Shown: positions 1 through 12,911 of the stretch, piece by piece
Layout: each line of letters begins with the position of its first letter
Position numbering within the stretch: the stretch's first letter is position 1
NCBI GenBank assembly: GCA_911728435.2
Contig: OU452210.1
Span: forward strand, 12,400,001-12,464,000
Length of the DNA: 64,000 nucleotides
Origin: Apoderus coryli
Lineage: Eukaryota; Arthropoda; Insecta; Coleoptera; Attelabidae
Direction of reading: 5' to 3'
The notes under the pieces: generated by a model
The model's database searches: none
What the model was told of the DNA's origin: nothing
The model's input: the letters and a program-made list of their open reading frames with translations, nothing else
Translations under genes and position numbers: made by a program

Positions 1-2387
1 AGCGCGTGCCCTTGAATGGGGACCATTTTGCCGTTTTGGAACCTCATAGCATATCTACTGTCTTTATTTCGACTCTTGTATATCTTATTTTGGTATTTAG
101 ATTCACTCATTAATGCATTATCTCTGTCATAACCTGAATCTCTTGAATACTATAAATTAAAAGATATCCAAAAATATAAATCACCTAGTTACAGTTGCTA
201 AAAATCTTGAAAAACTATAATATTAAAACTAGACGGAACATTATGTAGAAATCAGTACAAGATGTTATTAAAAAATTCCAAGTTGATTGTTAATGCACCT
301 GTGAAAGAAATTCTCTCATTCTTGTTCACGAAAGTAATAAAATAATTATTTTAATAAATACCTATCCAAATAATCGCAGTACAAAATGAAATAAAGTATT
401 CGCTCATTCAAATCAGTGGAAATAAGTTCGGACAAAAGGAGGATCAAATTAAAAAAAAACATTTTTCAGAAGGGTGTGATTTTAATCAGCCACAAATTTC
501 GCCTAATAATAATTATTAAATATATAATATTTGAGATATTCAACTCTGATCACAAAGCTGAAAATTTTTGTATATTTAAAAATAGTCGGAATATTTTTGA
601 GCTTTAAGCTCGTAAAACACTAATGGAATTTTCATATTTCAAACTCAACATCATTTGTTAAGTTCTACTGGAACTGTAATACTCCACTAATCTCATTAGA
701 TAAGGCTATAGTTTAATACTATACAGGGATATAAATTGTACATTTGACATATTAATAATGTGGCTAAAAATAAGTTCACTCTGATGTGACAGAAAGCTTA
801 GAAATGAATTAAATTCTCGTTAGTATTATAAATTACATTTAGCCAGATCTGCAAACCGAAGGTGGAAAATAAATCATTAGGTATATCTAGACGTATAATT
901 AATGCTTGTTAGGTGTAGCTCTACTAAGTAGTTGCGAACAAGTCCTAATTTTCTTTTGAAATTAAATGAATATACATAATATATACTCGATTATGCAGGT
1001 AATTGAATTATTTTACAAATAAAATAAAAAAATTGATTTATGGGAAAATGCATCAAATATTCAGTTCAATGCCAATGTGAAATATTATAAACTACATAAT
1101 CTGTTTTCTTACACACAATTTGAAACAAAAAGAAAATGAATTGGAGTAGAGTGTGGGCATCGAAAAGAATATATTTCCAGAATAAGATTTAATTAGTTGA
1201 TTTTACCTATGTTATGGATAAAATCGAAATTGAAAATGAAATAAATATTTATAAATATTTAAAATTGTAGAGTTGCCACTTGGTGTTTGGACCAATACAA
1301 TGGTATTTTAACACCAAAGTGTAATATAATTGTATATATCCAATGTTTCCGTTTTATGACAGGCATAAAATATATCTGTTTTGACATTTTGTCATTACAA
1401 CGAAACGAAATTTCTGTTTCTATTCTTTATGAAACCTTACCTTCATGCACTGCAGATGTCTCAATGCACTAAAGTTGACATGCTATATAATAAAAATGTA
1501 TAGGTACCAGGATATGTATTTATTGAAGAAGGCTCATAAATTTTAAGGAACTGGACATTTTAAATATGTATGTGTGTGTATAGAAATCCGACAAAGGATA
1601 ACACAGTGAGTGGTAAATTTAACGCTGTGACTAGATTGCCGGTTACGGTATTAGGAACTCGTGTAAAAAGATTAATCGTAACAATAAAATTAATAGACAG
1701 TCAACATTGAGATATAGGCATAAGACTGCTTGTGTAATTGAAATGCTTTTCTGCACGAGATCTTAGCTGCCATAAATTACTTACGTACATAGGCACAATG
1801 ATGTACATTAAATATACGATTTTAATAAGTCGCACTACAAATTATAAGATTTTCTTGCTTCCACCAAATTTATCCTTTATTCCAAGATAAGGGAATGCTT
1901 AGAAACAAATTATTAATTTTTAACGTACAGTATAATTACTAAATTTGTAGCAGTTCTTCTAGTCTACTAGACTAGTATTATTATTTTTGACATAATCCTG
2001 ATGAGGATTTAAATATGAAATTGGTACCTAGTAAACTCAAGAAATATAGTAAGTTTTTTGAGATGTTTGCGAACATAGTTTAAAATCATCTACGAATAAG
2101 AGGACAAAACGTTCAACACAACGGATAGGAAAGTTATTTTTTATATTTTCACTAATGCCGCCCCTGTCAAAATGCTCCGGATTTCGTTAATTACTATGGG
2201 ATTAAAATAAGGATTTTTATTGAAATCACGGCGCCTACACAGTGGATAAATATGTACAAAAAGAAAGAACTGTCTGGAAGTTATAAAGTCCAGAAAATTT
2301 TTTAAGACACCTCGGTTTACCACTGATGTGTTATTCTCGGTTGTTTTGCCTGCTGCATATGGTGTTTTAAACCGAGCAAGCTGGCAT
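1..2387. other. AT-rich spacer
   Basis: Only chance frames of about 60 codons (416-607, 1287-1472, 2141-2323). The first 50 bases are GC-richer and may be the edge of a feature outside the window. I see nothing else. Confidence 0.5.
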
Positions 2388-2589
2388 CTAGGACGTGTGT
2401 CGAATTCTATACGTAAATTTTATAGTCCTATTGCAACAGTAAAAATTGTAATTTATGACTGAGGCAGTAGTTAAAATGTGGAATTGAAACTACATTTACG
2501 TATTACATTTTTACTGCGACGAAGTGTACTGTATTTAATGATACAAATGCATTTTTGTGTATCAAAGATTCATACTAAACACGTCCTAG
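2388..2589. repeat. Small inverted-repeat (MITE-like) element, about 200 bp
   Basis: CTAGGACGTGT at 2388-2398 recurs inverted at 2579-2589. Inside, GCAACAGTAAAAATTGTAA (about 2433) pairs imperfectly with TTACATTTTTACTGCG (about 2502-2517). Nested inverted repeats around a non-coding core suggest a decayed non-autonomous DNA transposon. No target duplication is visible, and an overlapping 112-codon plus frame (2478-2816) looks fortuitous. Confidence 0.35.
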
Positions 2590-2814
2590 TTTTTAAATTG
2601 ACCAAAATGTATTTATTTAGACAATTCCTAAAAACTGGCGGTTTTTCCAGAGGTAAATTTAATTTTTTGGTTTACTTTAAATTCAGCGGTTGCCAGGGAT
2701 GCCGACCCTTCTCAACATATCGGGACTTTATCGACATAATAACCGAGCTATCGAAATATAAAGAACTAAATGAATTTTTTCCCGAGGTTGAAATTTCTTC
2801 TAATTGCTTCTTTT

Positions 2815-3085
2815 AACTAGCATTAGCAGTATTCTCCATAGCTATAGAAACACCTTTATAATCAATCAATAGGATATCTTTCGAGATGGTTGCCATGAGT
2901 CCTCCGGCTAACTGAGTAGGTAACCTTAAACTTCTTGGGCGGTGATGTGCTTTCTTATCCCATTACATGGAGTCCTGCTTGGATTCAGGTTTATAATGAT
3001 GATCCCAAGTTTCACCACCAGTAACAATCTCACTCTATCTCATTTCTGCGCCTTGTTTCTTCTTCAGCTTTGATTTGTTCACTTC
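2815..3085 (-). mobile_element. Mariner-type transposase relic, central part
   Basis: Read on the minus strand, the stretch gives IVTGGETWDHHYKPESK, then PTQLAGGLMATISKD, then LLIDYKGVSIAMENTANA. These align by eye with the mariner block containing the first catalytic Asp (VTGDETWVHHYEPESKRQS), the PSAGKxMATVFWD block and the LLIDYxxKGxSI block. The Asp of the DETW-type box is replaced by Gly, a stop follows DSM, and the Trp of VFWD is lost, so the copy is dead. Neither end is recognisable. It resembles the relic at 9735-10015 more than the one at 23061. Confidence 0.7.
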
Positions 3086-5814
3086 AATAGGCCGCCGCAG
3101 CCGGGATCAAAGGTATAATAATTTTATTCTTGATTTTATTATTTCGGATAACCAATCAGTCAATGAACAATATAAAACCGAAACTACTAAGGCGGTGATA
3201 AATAATTTTGTAAAAATTTGCATACAATATCAGCAACTGATTTTGTAGTGCAAGCGAACTCCCCCCAGGTCACTACAACAAGGCAGCAAAGTAAACATGG
3301 GTTCCTGAGAACAATGAAATGTCTAATGTTCCAGTTTCTGCCCACAGAATACAACTTCCCTTCAACAAAATCCAAATCAGACTTTACGAAATAAAAGAAG
3401 AGAACGGTAAAAAAAATAAAAAACAAAGTGATATGAGATTTTTCAGCATGTACCACATGACGCATAGATTTCCTAACACGTATATTATGTTATTTGTTCT
3501 AACCGTCGATAAATTATTTAACACTTTATCTAGAGGGTTTTTTTCCTTTAAAAACCCTCGTGTGTATATACGCTGTACCTTTTTTCTATACAAGTGTATT
3601 CCAATGTTTGGCACGTATATTATTCAGCTTTTAAAGAATTATGATATTTTATAGCGTATCGACAGGCACATGAGAACCTTAACCATTTATTCTAAAGTAA
3701 GGCGCGATGGAAGCCAAATGAACCATGCCCAGCTTAATCTAAAAATTAACTTTAAATTGAATACGACTGCAATCAGCATAGAACTCGACTAGAACAATCC
3801 AAAGAAACTATTTGCAGCAAAAATACCTCCTTACACTGTAGCAGCGCTTAGGCATGCTGTGAAATTCATGGAGAAATTGCAAATACAGATTTGATCAGAT
3901 ACCCTTTCCTGGCCCTGAGAGTAGTTCACACAATGTCAAATGCATTTCTTATTTCATTTTCACTAAATTTAGCAGGACACTCGCCGGTTTCAGTTTCTTA
4001 AACAAAAGAAATTCACCAGGTGTCTCACAGAAATCTACCGGTTTATTGCCTACCATTAGGCGTTATGAACGCGTTAAGAACATTTTGAAAATAATGCGAT
4101 ATAAAAACGTAAATGGGAAACCCGAAAAGGCCAAGATCTCAATAAATGCATAAAAATCTCCGGTAAAGATTTTATTATATGGAGTGCAACTCATTTTAAA
4201 GATTCACTATATACAGGGTTTTTTACATTAAATTTCATTAAAATATAGGTCTTGAAAAAATTGCACTAAAAAGAGTTTTTCACTATAAACAGTGTTGACT
4301 GTATTAATAATTTCTGCACATCTCATTGCTCTACTACTAAGTCCAGGATAACTTTCAATGTCTCATGTACCCTCTCTCTTTGAGGAGATTCCTGGAATTC
4401 ATCCCAGGTGGGTCTTTGAAGGTCTCAGCCTGTATAACAGAACATAGTGATCTGTTGTACTTCAATTGTTTATGGAGTTACGGTGATTGTTAGGGAAAAC
4501 AAAACATACGATTGACGATTTTTTTGAAAATTTGAGTGATTACTGAGGTCAATCTTATCTATGAAACTATAGTATTATAGTTTTTGCGGAACTTGCTCAT
4601 TTCAATTGGAATACCTTGTATATAAATATATTTTTCTATTCCTTATGTGTTTGGAAGTAGTTTGTCTTAACACTTCTCTATACCTAGGTTCAAGGTTCAA
4701 AATGAGTGGGTCTGCGCCGGACCCTCCACTGCCACCACCGAGGGTCTATATTCAATTTTTTTAGGTCAAGAAAGGTCTTCGGACAATATTCGTCATTTCG
4801 TCATCTGAATAGACAGACTCTTGAAATTTTAAAGCTAAATCAAGAATATCTTCGAAAAGTCAACTACTTTATGAAATTCATCCTTAAGGATACAGAGTGA
4901 TCGCAAACTCTAACTGTAATGTGATCTATTAGTAAAAATAGGCATATAATTATGTTATTTTTCTACAAATTGTATATTATAAAATATTCAAATAACAATA
5001 AAATTCTCTTTCAAATAGTATGTATAATCAAATGGTAAGGTTTCCGAAATAAAAACAAGTTTGTAGAGAAATTGGATTATTTCTGTATATTTATTTCAAT
5101 TATGTAGCCAGGAAACGTCATTTATATGACATATTTCAATTTTTTTTTTGATATATCGTTTTCATTTTCGATATCTTTTATTTAAATTAATAGTTTAGGT
5201 TAGGTTGAGTTGGGAGGAAATTCTTGTATTTTATTTTATTATTTTTTTAATGAAATGTCACAAGGTGTCATTAGCGTACTCGAAATTTTCTTTTGGGATT
5301 TAACCTACCTTTGTGCATGCATCACATCAAATTTTTTTGTTGTGAAATGCTGGTCTCAAAATAAAATACACTTAACACAATTTCGGTATACACATCTTTG
5401 CGTTTTGTTTATTTCCATATATTTGTCGAAACGTAAAACCAACGTTTATCCAGTAGGTATAGTACGTATATAGATAGACTTTGGTAACACAGTAAAGTCA
5501 ACAAAACATTCTATTTTACCAACAACACCTATACTAGGAAAACATTCGGGCGGCTATTATTTGGCTCAGCATAGACATGGAAAGTGCTTGTTTAGTTCCT
5601 CGGTCAAAAAGGATTCAGAAAATATGTACCACATGGAATTCAGTAGGTAAGCAAAACACATATTAGACCAACAATTTATCTCGTTATATGCCTTAATTAC
5701 TAGGTTGCATGGCCTTTACCACCAGTTATACCGGGAGGATAGAGAAGAATTAATCTCATGTTGTATAGAGAGAGATACAACATAAATAATATATTTTTGT
5801 TAATACCCACTCCA
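3086..5814. other. Spacer with unassigned repeat-like patches
   Basis: Both strands at 3319-3654 are open by chance in AT-rich DNA. 3660-4160 is GC-richer with protein-like scraps on both strands (minus FSENEIRNAFDIV) that I cannot assign. TATACAGGG at about 4211 and CAGCCTGTATAAC at about 4428 look like transposon ends; between them SMSHVPSLFEEIPGIHPRW is open on the plus strand. TTAGGTTAGG at 5195-5204 is two insect telomere units only. Confidence 0.4.
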
Positions 5815-5890
5815 GGTTGCCTTCATAGGAGAAGAAACGGTTTCGCATATCCTACAAGAGTAGGAAGCCCTATATAAACCAAAATGTAAC
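5815..5890 (+). pseudogene. Possible non-LTR retrotransposon C-terminal zinc-box scrap
   Basis: One frame reads FIGEETVSHILQE, stop, EALYKPK. This resembles the CRxCGEEEETxxHILxECxAL motif near the end of R1-like and Jockey-like open reading frames. The cysteines are degraded and the match is short. Its strand agrees with the reverse-transcriptase scrap at 7255-7330, but the order is reversed relative to an intact element. Confidence 0.25.
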
Positions 5891-7224
5891 AGTCAATATT
5901 TTCAAATTTGGACCTGAATAACAAGGTAATATTAATGTATTCATATGCGGTCTAAATTGACTAAAACCCATTATGATTCGTGCTTCATTAATCTATTTTT
6001 ATATTCATGGGTTTTCTAAATGAACACATGTACTTGCAGACACCCTATTTAACAGGGACTTAATAACACGATTGTATTAAAGGCGTTAAATTACAGTGAC
6101 TGATTTCCTTAACAAAAAGTCCATATAGCAAAATACAGTATACATTATATGCCGTAGGTACGTTGCATTGTATACTATTTCACACATTTACACATATGCG
6201 ACGGGGATCAGGGGGTAAAAAATTCACTACTTCTTATATTTTATAGGGGATAACAGTGAAGCTTTGACGGATAGGGTAGGGAAACAATCAGCCACTCACT
6301 AAAAACTTCAGAGTTGTTCTAACGACGTCAGTATAATAACAGCAGGGTTGTCAGATTTTACTTGTGGAACACGAAAGCCCTGCAATATTGTCCTTAATTA
6401 TCAGAAATGCTGAGAATGAAATGAATTGTCAATAAAAAAAATTTCAAACTGTAATAAATAATTTTAATTTAATATTCTCCTGCTAGTGATTTGGGGTTTG
6501 CACTAGTACTAGTAAGGGGGTACATACATATCTCCAATGGTTGAAGGTTCACTACTGGATAAGACACCGTATTTCGTAAGAAACGACCTAATCCGATCTG
6601 ACTTTAAAATACTGACAGACATGAATCCCCTTAGTACAACCAGCAGTAGACTATGATCCTGAGGTACATTCAAGATGACGATTCATGAGATCAAGAATAT
6701 CATCCTGAGATCCAAAGAAATTCTAGTAGACGTAAAATCGGAGAACTGCATGCGATTTGGTCTACATCTGACATATCTGTGCTTCAATTTATTTGAAGCT
6801 CAGTTAATGTAAACATCATTTTTAGTTCTTTATCAGGCGATATAGACGTGACAACATTGGAAAACCATTGCAACTAATGCAAAGACAGAAAGAAGGAGTA
6901 TACTTACACTTTCGCCTACTACCTATGTCGATTTTTCACACTTCAGGTGTTTTGTTTTTGTTTGCTTCAAATAGAAAAGGTGTATGCGTATAATCATAGA
7001 CGGCAAAAGTAATGGCTTAATTTTATAATTATATTATTTTATTTTCCTTTAGTTTATTCCTTACCTAATGAAAGTCTTATTATGCTGTTCACTTATAATA
7101 ATATTTAACAGTGCATACGTTTTGAAATTAAATTTTTAGAGATAACTATTTATTCATTAACAAATATTTATTCTATTTATCAAGACCTTATTCCCTTTCA
7201 AACAGGGTTCATTTCCTTCTAGAT
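5891..7224. other. Spacer between LINE scraps
   Basis: No recognisable feature. It may contain decayed LINE sequence, since the scraps at both sides are of retrotransposon type. Confidence 0.4.
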
Positions 7225-7340
7225 CTTCAGACACAGTTCTTCTGTATACTTTGGAGAAGGTACCGCAAGGATCTCTGTCCGGCCCTGGGATAGACTTAGT
7301 TATATATGATGGTATGAAAGTTAGTGGTTGATGTATCCGA
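7225..7340 (+). mobile_element. R1-like LINE reverse-transcriptase scrap
   Basis: The plus strand reads LEKVPQGSLSGPGIDLVIYDG. The PQGSxxGP box is reverse-transcriptase motif 4, and the following xxYDG resembles R1-clade elements, where GVPQGSVLGPxLWNxxYDG is usual. No other reverse-transcriptase block is intact nearby. The 62-codon minus frame 7157-7345 is an antisense shadow. Confidence 0.45.
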
Positions 7341-8269
7341 TACAACGATTTTTAAAATTCTGCATGATCATCATGGCATGACAAACATCAGTAATGCTCA
7401 CGTCACCGCATTAACAAAAAGACGACGTTGATGAACATGAGTCCAAGAAACCATATAAAAAAGGGACATCAAACTCAATCAGGTGTTTGTAGTAAGTAAT
7501 GCCTACTTCGTCAGTATAATTTGAGAGCGGTTTGTTTGTTTAATAAAAAGTACAGTACCTTGAAGTAATAATCCGCTAAAGTACAATTTTACTTTATCTC
7601 ATAAAAATCGAGAACTTTCCACCATAACACAAATCATAGTCTTAATTTATATTTAACACACATTTAACCTCATTAATTCTAGGCTATCTTAAGTATCATT
7701 TTCTGCAATATGTTCTGTACATCCATATGTACATTTTATATAAAAACCTTTGTAATTTAATATGGTAGGAATATGACATAATGGAATTTCTGACAAGCAC
7801 ACGCGTATTTGAAGAGTGAGTATGGCCTATCATGTTGTTTTTAACACTGATGGTAGACAGAAGTACATCTGCTGCGGTAAGCTACCCAATACCAGTGGCA
7901 GAACTCAAAAGGGTCCCGATTTAAGAAATGGTGTAAAGGTTTGACACGTTAGAAATATTTTCTCTACTCTATTTTAGTAGTCGTAGTCTATTTTAGCGTC
8001 CATGAATTTTCAAAAACCATTAAGTGCCCTTTCCGAGTGGAATTCATGTCAGAAAATGTATGTGGCCTAGTGGGCTCACGTAAGGATCCATGGATCACTC
8101 TTGAACGGTCCATGAAACTGGTCATCCAGTGGCTTATTAGAGTAGTAGAGTAAATGATTGTAGTGCAGTATGGTCTTTGACAAGGCTGAAGTACTTTATC
8201 TTTACAGAACAGGGCCTATTATCAGTCATTCCGATGATTGCACGTGGGGGAACAGAAGAGAGAATAGTA
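7341..8269. other. Spacer
   Basis: 7800-8200 is somewhat GC-richer but stop-rich in all frames. I see no feature. Confidence 0.4.
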
Positions 8270-9035
8270 CTTGAACAACAAAATAGCTAGCAAACATGCA
8301 GGTCAAAATTTCTGACCAAGGACATTAAACTCGGTCTCAACCTTAACCTCCAATCCAAATTTTTCAAAAGAAACGGACAATCAACTAAGGTATCATGATG
8401 TAATTCCAAACACGAATCGCAGAGGATGCTTTTTGAGGGAGATTATGTTAAACCTATGAAGTAGCAATGCCTCTCCGAGAATATCGCCATCCAGCTTACA
8501 GGCCAGATACCCGAGAATCAATCGGATCCGAATTATAAATTGGATTCCACACTAGAAAACCATACTCGAGCCGAGAGCGAACAAAGCAAAAGTAAAGGAT
8601 TTTTATAGTGGAATTTTAGGAAAAATGTCGACTATTCCGGACAACAAATCCAAGCATCCTAGCAGCCGTCATTATAAGATGAGGCACAAAAGTAAGCTTC
8701 CAATCGAAGAACCCTTATCGCATCAAGTCTACTCAGAATCTCACCTTCCAGAGCATAATTCCAAAGGAACGGATGGTTATTCCTATCAAAACACAAAACA
8801 TGACATTTAGAAATAACCTGTTAGGCATCCACCATTGACGCGGACGCTGCATTTTGCTTTGAAGCGAAAAGCAGTTTCACAAGACGGAACAGCGGACAAG
8901 AGCTTGGAGTCGTCGGCATATGCCAATATAGCACCATGGTTTGAAAACCGGGACTAGGTCTCGTTCTTGTAGACAAGACCATTGGTCTCTCATAAGCAAA
9001 AAAACGAACTGAAATACTAATGCCAAATACACACT
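8270..9035 (-). mobile_element. Non-LTR retrotransposon relic: reverse-transcriptase palm to C-terminus
   Basis: Minus-strand frames contain the landmarks of a LINE ORF2 in the right order: HGAILAYADDSKLLS (YADD at 8909-8920), RLFLNVMFC near 8800, YALEGEILSRLDAIR near 8740, RMLGFVVRNSRHFS (8623-8664), LEYGFLVWNPIYNSDPIDS (about 8513-8570) and TLVDCPFLLKNLDW near 8370. They lie in different frames with stops between them, so frameshifts and point decay are extensive. The block YADD ... LGFVxRNSR ... LEYGxxVWNP is typical of Jockey/CR1-group elements common in insects. The endonuclease, the 5' half of the polymerase and a clear 3' tail are absent. The open frames 8625-8810 (plus) and 8821-9039 (minus) are shadows of this relic. 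Confidence 0.75.
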
Positions 9036-9734
9036 TCACACTTTCACGCTTTCAAAACAAATTTTAAATATTTACGACAAGAAAAAGCAGATGAATCTTT
9101 TCTATCCTTTATATATATTTTAGATTTCACTAATATTTTACGATCGGAATAGGCTGTCTTGTTCAGCATGATTTATATTTCCTCTGGGTATAATAGAAGT
9201 AATAATAGCGGACCATTTATACGTTACGCACAATTTAAAACACATAAAAAATAAAGAATGATATCTCCTAATGTATGCATTATTAAAGGTATAACCTTTT
9301 TCGAAATACTAACCCCCGGAATGAAGAAAATATTTTTCAACAAAAAAGAATTCTTAACATTGTTCGTTACTGGTTCATGAAAATGCTTATAATATTAAAA
9401 TAGATACGTTCTCGTGAATGTAAAGGATTAAAGAATACAATAGCTTCAATAACTTCAAATATAACAGTGTCCGTACAATATACAAAACCTTCTCGAAATG
9501 AAAAATGGATTAGATGCATGTACTCTCGGCGTTTTCTATTTTTATTTGAAAATGACGATGTATCGATTGAAAGATTATCAGAATTTATCATTGCATTCAA
9601 TCTGTCTTTACGTTTCGGATTTGAGTGATTGTTACGAATATGATAAGATGAAACTGCCTAACTTACGTAATTGTTTGATTTTCATAAAGTCACCTACCTA
9701 CATTGTTTGATTTAGTGTAAACCATTAGTTGAAG
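9036..9734. other. Spacer
   Basis: Frames 9367-9600 (minus) and 9498-9710 (plus) overlap on opposite strands and look fortuitous. Confidence 0.45.
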
Positions 9735-10015
9735 ATTTGAGACATGGGCTTTTTAAGCATGGTAGGGAATCACTCAAAGTCTACCCTCTCTAGCACAGCC
9801 GGAAAACTCATGGTGACCATCTTTTGAACCTTAGAGGGAATCCTATCGATTGATTATAAAGAAAATATTGTTTCAAGCAAAGAAATTAAGAGGAAAATAG
9901 ACTCATGCTTTAGAAATCACCCGCATACAGTCCAGACCTGGGCCAGAGCGATTACTATTTGTTCCTAAAAATGAAAAAAGAACTCTGCGAAAAATTCAAT
10001 GTTTTCTTATGAAGG
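9735..10015 (+). mobile_element. Mariner transposase relic with internal deletion
   Basis: The plus strand reads STAGKLMVTIF, stop, TLEGILSIDYKENIVS, and after a frameshift and a gap PAYSPDLGQSDYYLFLKMKK then ELCEKFNVF. These are the mariner PSAGKxMxTVFWDxEGxLxIDY block and the HPPYSPDLAPSDYYLFLKMKKEL block carrying the third catalytic Asp. The segment between them, including the second catalytic Asp box (HDNARPH-like), is missing, so this copy has a deletion of roughly 60-70 codons. No terminal repeats were found. Confidence 0.7.
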
Positions 10016-12875
10016 TAGGTTGCATATATTGAAAAAGCAAAATAATATTGCACTTTGATTTTCTATTATCGTAAAATGATAACTTTGTTGAGCTAAATTG
10101 TGATGATTTAATTATATATTTGTTGCTCCTAATAACCAAATGATAATTGCTAAAATATATACCTACTAATTGTCCCAGTAGCATTTTTGAGCAGATACGA
10201 TTGAGTCAATAAAGAAATCTATCAATGTGTCGTAAGTACCAGTTAAAGAATGGCAATTTTATTGCAAAATTTATGACCGTAGACGATCATAAATAAGTGA
10301 AAAGGCCTTTGTTATGTTTGTAGTGATATACATATAAACATATACTATATTCCTAGTCAATAGACTTATTTCAGTATGCAGAGTTCCCATGATTTGACTG
10401 TATAATTGAAATTTAGACATTGTTAAATGTAAATGGAAGTAAAAAACATATGTGACCAACTAAAAGTTTTTGTAAAAATGTAAACTACAAAAGATTTCAG
10501 AATTAGGATGAGAAAATGTCTCTTGAATTACTAGGTATTTCCATTATTTAAAATAAACGAACCCACATTGTTAATTTAAATAAGGACAATGCATTTTTTG
10601 AAGAGTTTTGGCATGCTACTTCTGCCTTACAGACTTTATAATTTCCTGAAGTTGATAGGAATTATGAATTTGATTTGTTAGTGTGAAAATAATTAAATCT
10701 AGTGCTTGTTAAAATGTCAAATTTTCCATTTCTGTTATTTGCTGTTATTGAAGATGATTAAGCCGCTAAGGTGTAATCAGTACGTGTATGGTATGTATTA
10801 ATTTCTTTCCCAGTTGAGGGACTGTAGTATGAATAGTGCTTGGTAAGTGAAAAAGTATACATCAGTAACATACTTCTCACGCCGCAACGGCTAGAAGTAT
10901 ACAATTATTGTCAGCCGTTAGATTTCTCGGTATTTTAGGACAATTCTAAGGTCTGAATAATTAATGGGCGTAGTTTTTATAAATGACCACAAAATTCTTC
11001 AAATTTAAAGTGATTCTTTCACACAAAGTAGGTTTTTGTCAAATATAAACTCAAATAACAATTTAGGTTTTTTGTTCGGAAATTTGTTGGCTATTTCCTT
11101 CTATCTCAATCATAAAGGACAATATTCATATTAGAATCCTTATTTTGAAGAAAACGAAATCAAACATTAAATTGCTACGCATCATTCTGTTGCAGAACGG
11201 AAACCAAAAGCAATTTGAAATTTTAAACTATCATAAATAATAACAAATAATTAAAATTTTTACGATTTCAAACTTAATTAGCTTAAACATATTTCTTTTA
11301 CTAATCGAATTACTATAATTAATAAAGTGTCACGTTTAGTTATTAATTATTTTATGTTAACCATCTATTTAATTTAATAACGTGTAATTATACGTGTCAT
11401 ATCAACCGGTTAGGTAAGTAATTATATCATTTATGTAATTAATTGAATATTAGTTTATATACTAAAGTTTGATATAATTCCTGAATTGAAATGCCTTACC
11501 CAACATATTTTGCAAGATAATCAATTGAGTTGCACAATTCTGAAAGGTCGGGTACAAAATGTTTGCTGCCAAAAATAACGATGATTGTAAGGCATTAACT
11601 AACTATTACATGGTGTGCTGTCCCAAGTGTCCCTTTGCACAATTGACATTGCAGTTGTCTGTCCTACAGCTCCATTTTATAACGGTTCATAGATATTTCA
11701 CTGCAATTGTTTACCGTTAGGGATATGTTGAGCACAAAGCACAGTATTATGTGACAAATTTTGCTGAAAAGAGCATAATGAGAGCGAATTGAGGTAATCA
11801 ATATCAGCCAATCCTGGTTTGGGTCCGAGGAACACTTACAAAAGTTATATAATATGTTGAAAATAGTTTTGTTCCAATTATACGAAATATAAATGTAACT
11901 TTAAAGTCGTCAAATTTGTGAATTGTCATTTTTATTTGATAAATGATTTCACTAAAATTGATATAGAATAATATTATCTTTAAATGCTAACACCATCACT
12001 TAGCTCGTTCAATCAATATGATAACATTCATGTAAATCTGAATGTGTTCATGTCTAATTCTAAAGTAACAACAACGTAATAGACTGTAATGAATATTAAT
12101 TCGGTTGAAACCAAAATGAACAACATTTGTTCAGCTAATATACATAATACCGACAAATTTAGTTTAGACATGCTCTCGTCAGTTGCTGTTGTTCTGTAGT
12201 TTATAGAGTATTTTATTACAGTCTCGTATCTATCTAGGCGAAATTTATAAATGCAGAAGAACAATATTTTTATAATCAAAATAATTAGAGTACACTCTTT
12301 TCTCAAATTTTGACATTTTTTATGACATTGTTGCTTTCAAAACATGGATGATTTCCAAAACAACCCAGGTTTGGATATTTGTAAACTCTGGCCTTTGTTG
12401 ACACGTTCTTTACTTAACCAGTCTCCTTAAGAATGTTTTTAGATATCTACTATTTCATCCTCTAAGTTGATCATGTTCTATATAGTTAATAAATTCATAA
12501 ATATTGGAAAAAACAAAAGCCTAACTCGGTTCTTGATTCCTGTCCACTTTGGTTTACATAACACTTCGAAGATCGAAGAAACATTGGAAGGATATTATCG
12601 CGAGAAAGGCAGCTATAGGTTACTTTCGTTTCAATCCTCATTAATCCGCATTTAGTGCTTTCCGAAAATTCTCAATGCCTGGAGGAAGATGAAACGTGGA
12701 AATATGCGCTACTTATCTATCCAGTCGAAACTCTCATTGGATTTGAGATATTTGGACAGGAAGTTCATTCCCAAGTGAACAATAAAAAAAAACCGACCGG
12801 CTAAAACCATGTATTTCATACAAAAATGACGTATGGAGTTATTTAGACCCTGACCGGGATAGGCCCGGTAATTTT
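10016..12875. other. AT-rich spacer
   Basis: Apart from the hairpin at 10870-10900 I see no feature. The plus frame 12467-12655 (HNTSKIEETLEGYYREKGSY) is the least random-looking but has no recognised domain. Confidence 0.4.
10870..10900. repeat. Short hairpin, arms of 13-15 bp
   Basis: ATACTTCTCACGCCG (10870-10884) pairs with CGGCTAGAAGTAT (10888-10900) across a CAA loop, with two mismatches in the stem. The GC-rich tip stands out in an AT-rich spacer and suggests a fragment of a foldback or MITE element. Confidence 0.4.
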
Positions 12876-12911
12876 GACAAACGCACAAAAGGACAAACGC
12901 ACAAAAGGACA
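12876..12911. repeat. Tandem 16-bp repeat, 2.25 copies
   Basis: GACAAACGCACAAAAG occurs perfectly twice (12876-12891, 12892-12907), followed by GACA. The identity of the copies suggests a recent duplication. Confidence 0.7.

Noticed and set aside
3187..3654. Overlapping frames of 76-111 codons on both strands
   Set aside because: Rich in F, I, Y, N and K as expected from AT-rich DNA; open on both strands; no domain.
5195..5209. TTAGGTTAGG, an insect telomere-like string
   Set aside because: Only two exact units, which occur by chance in AT-rich DNA.
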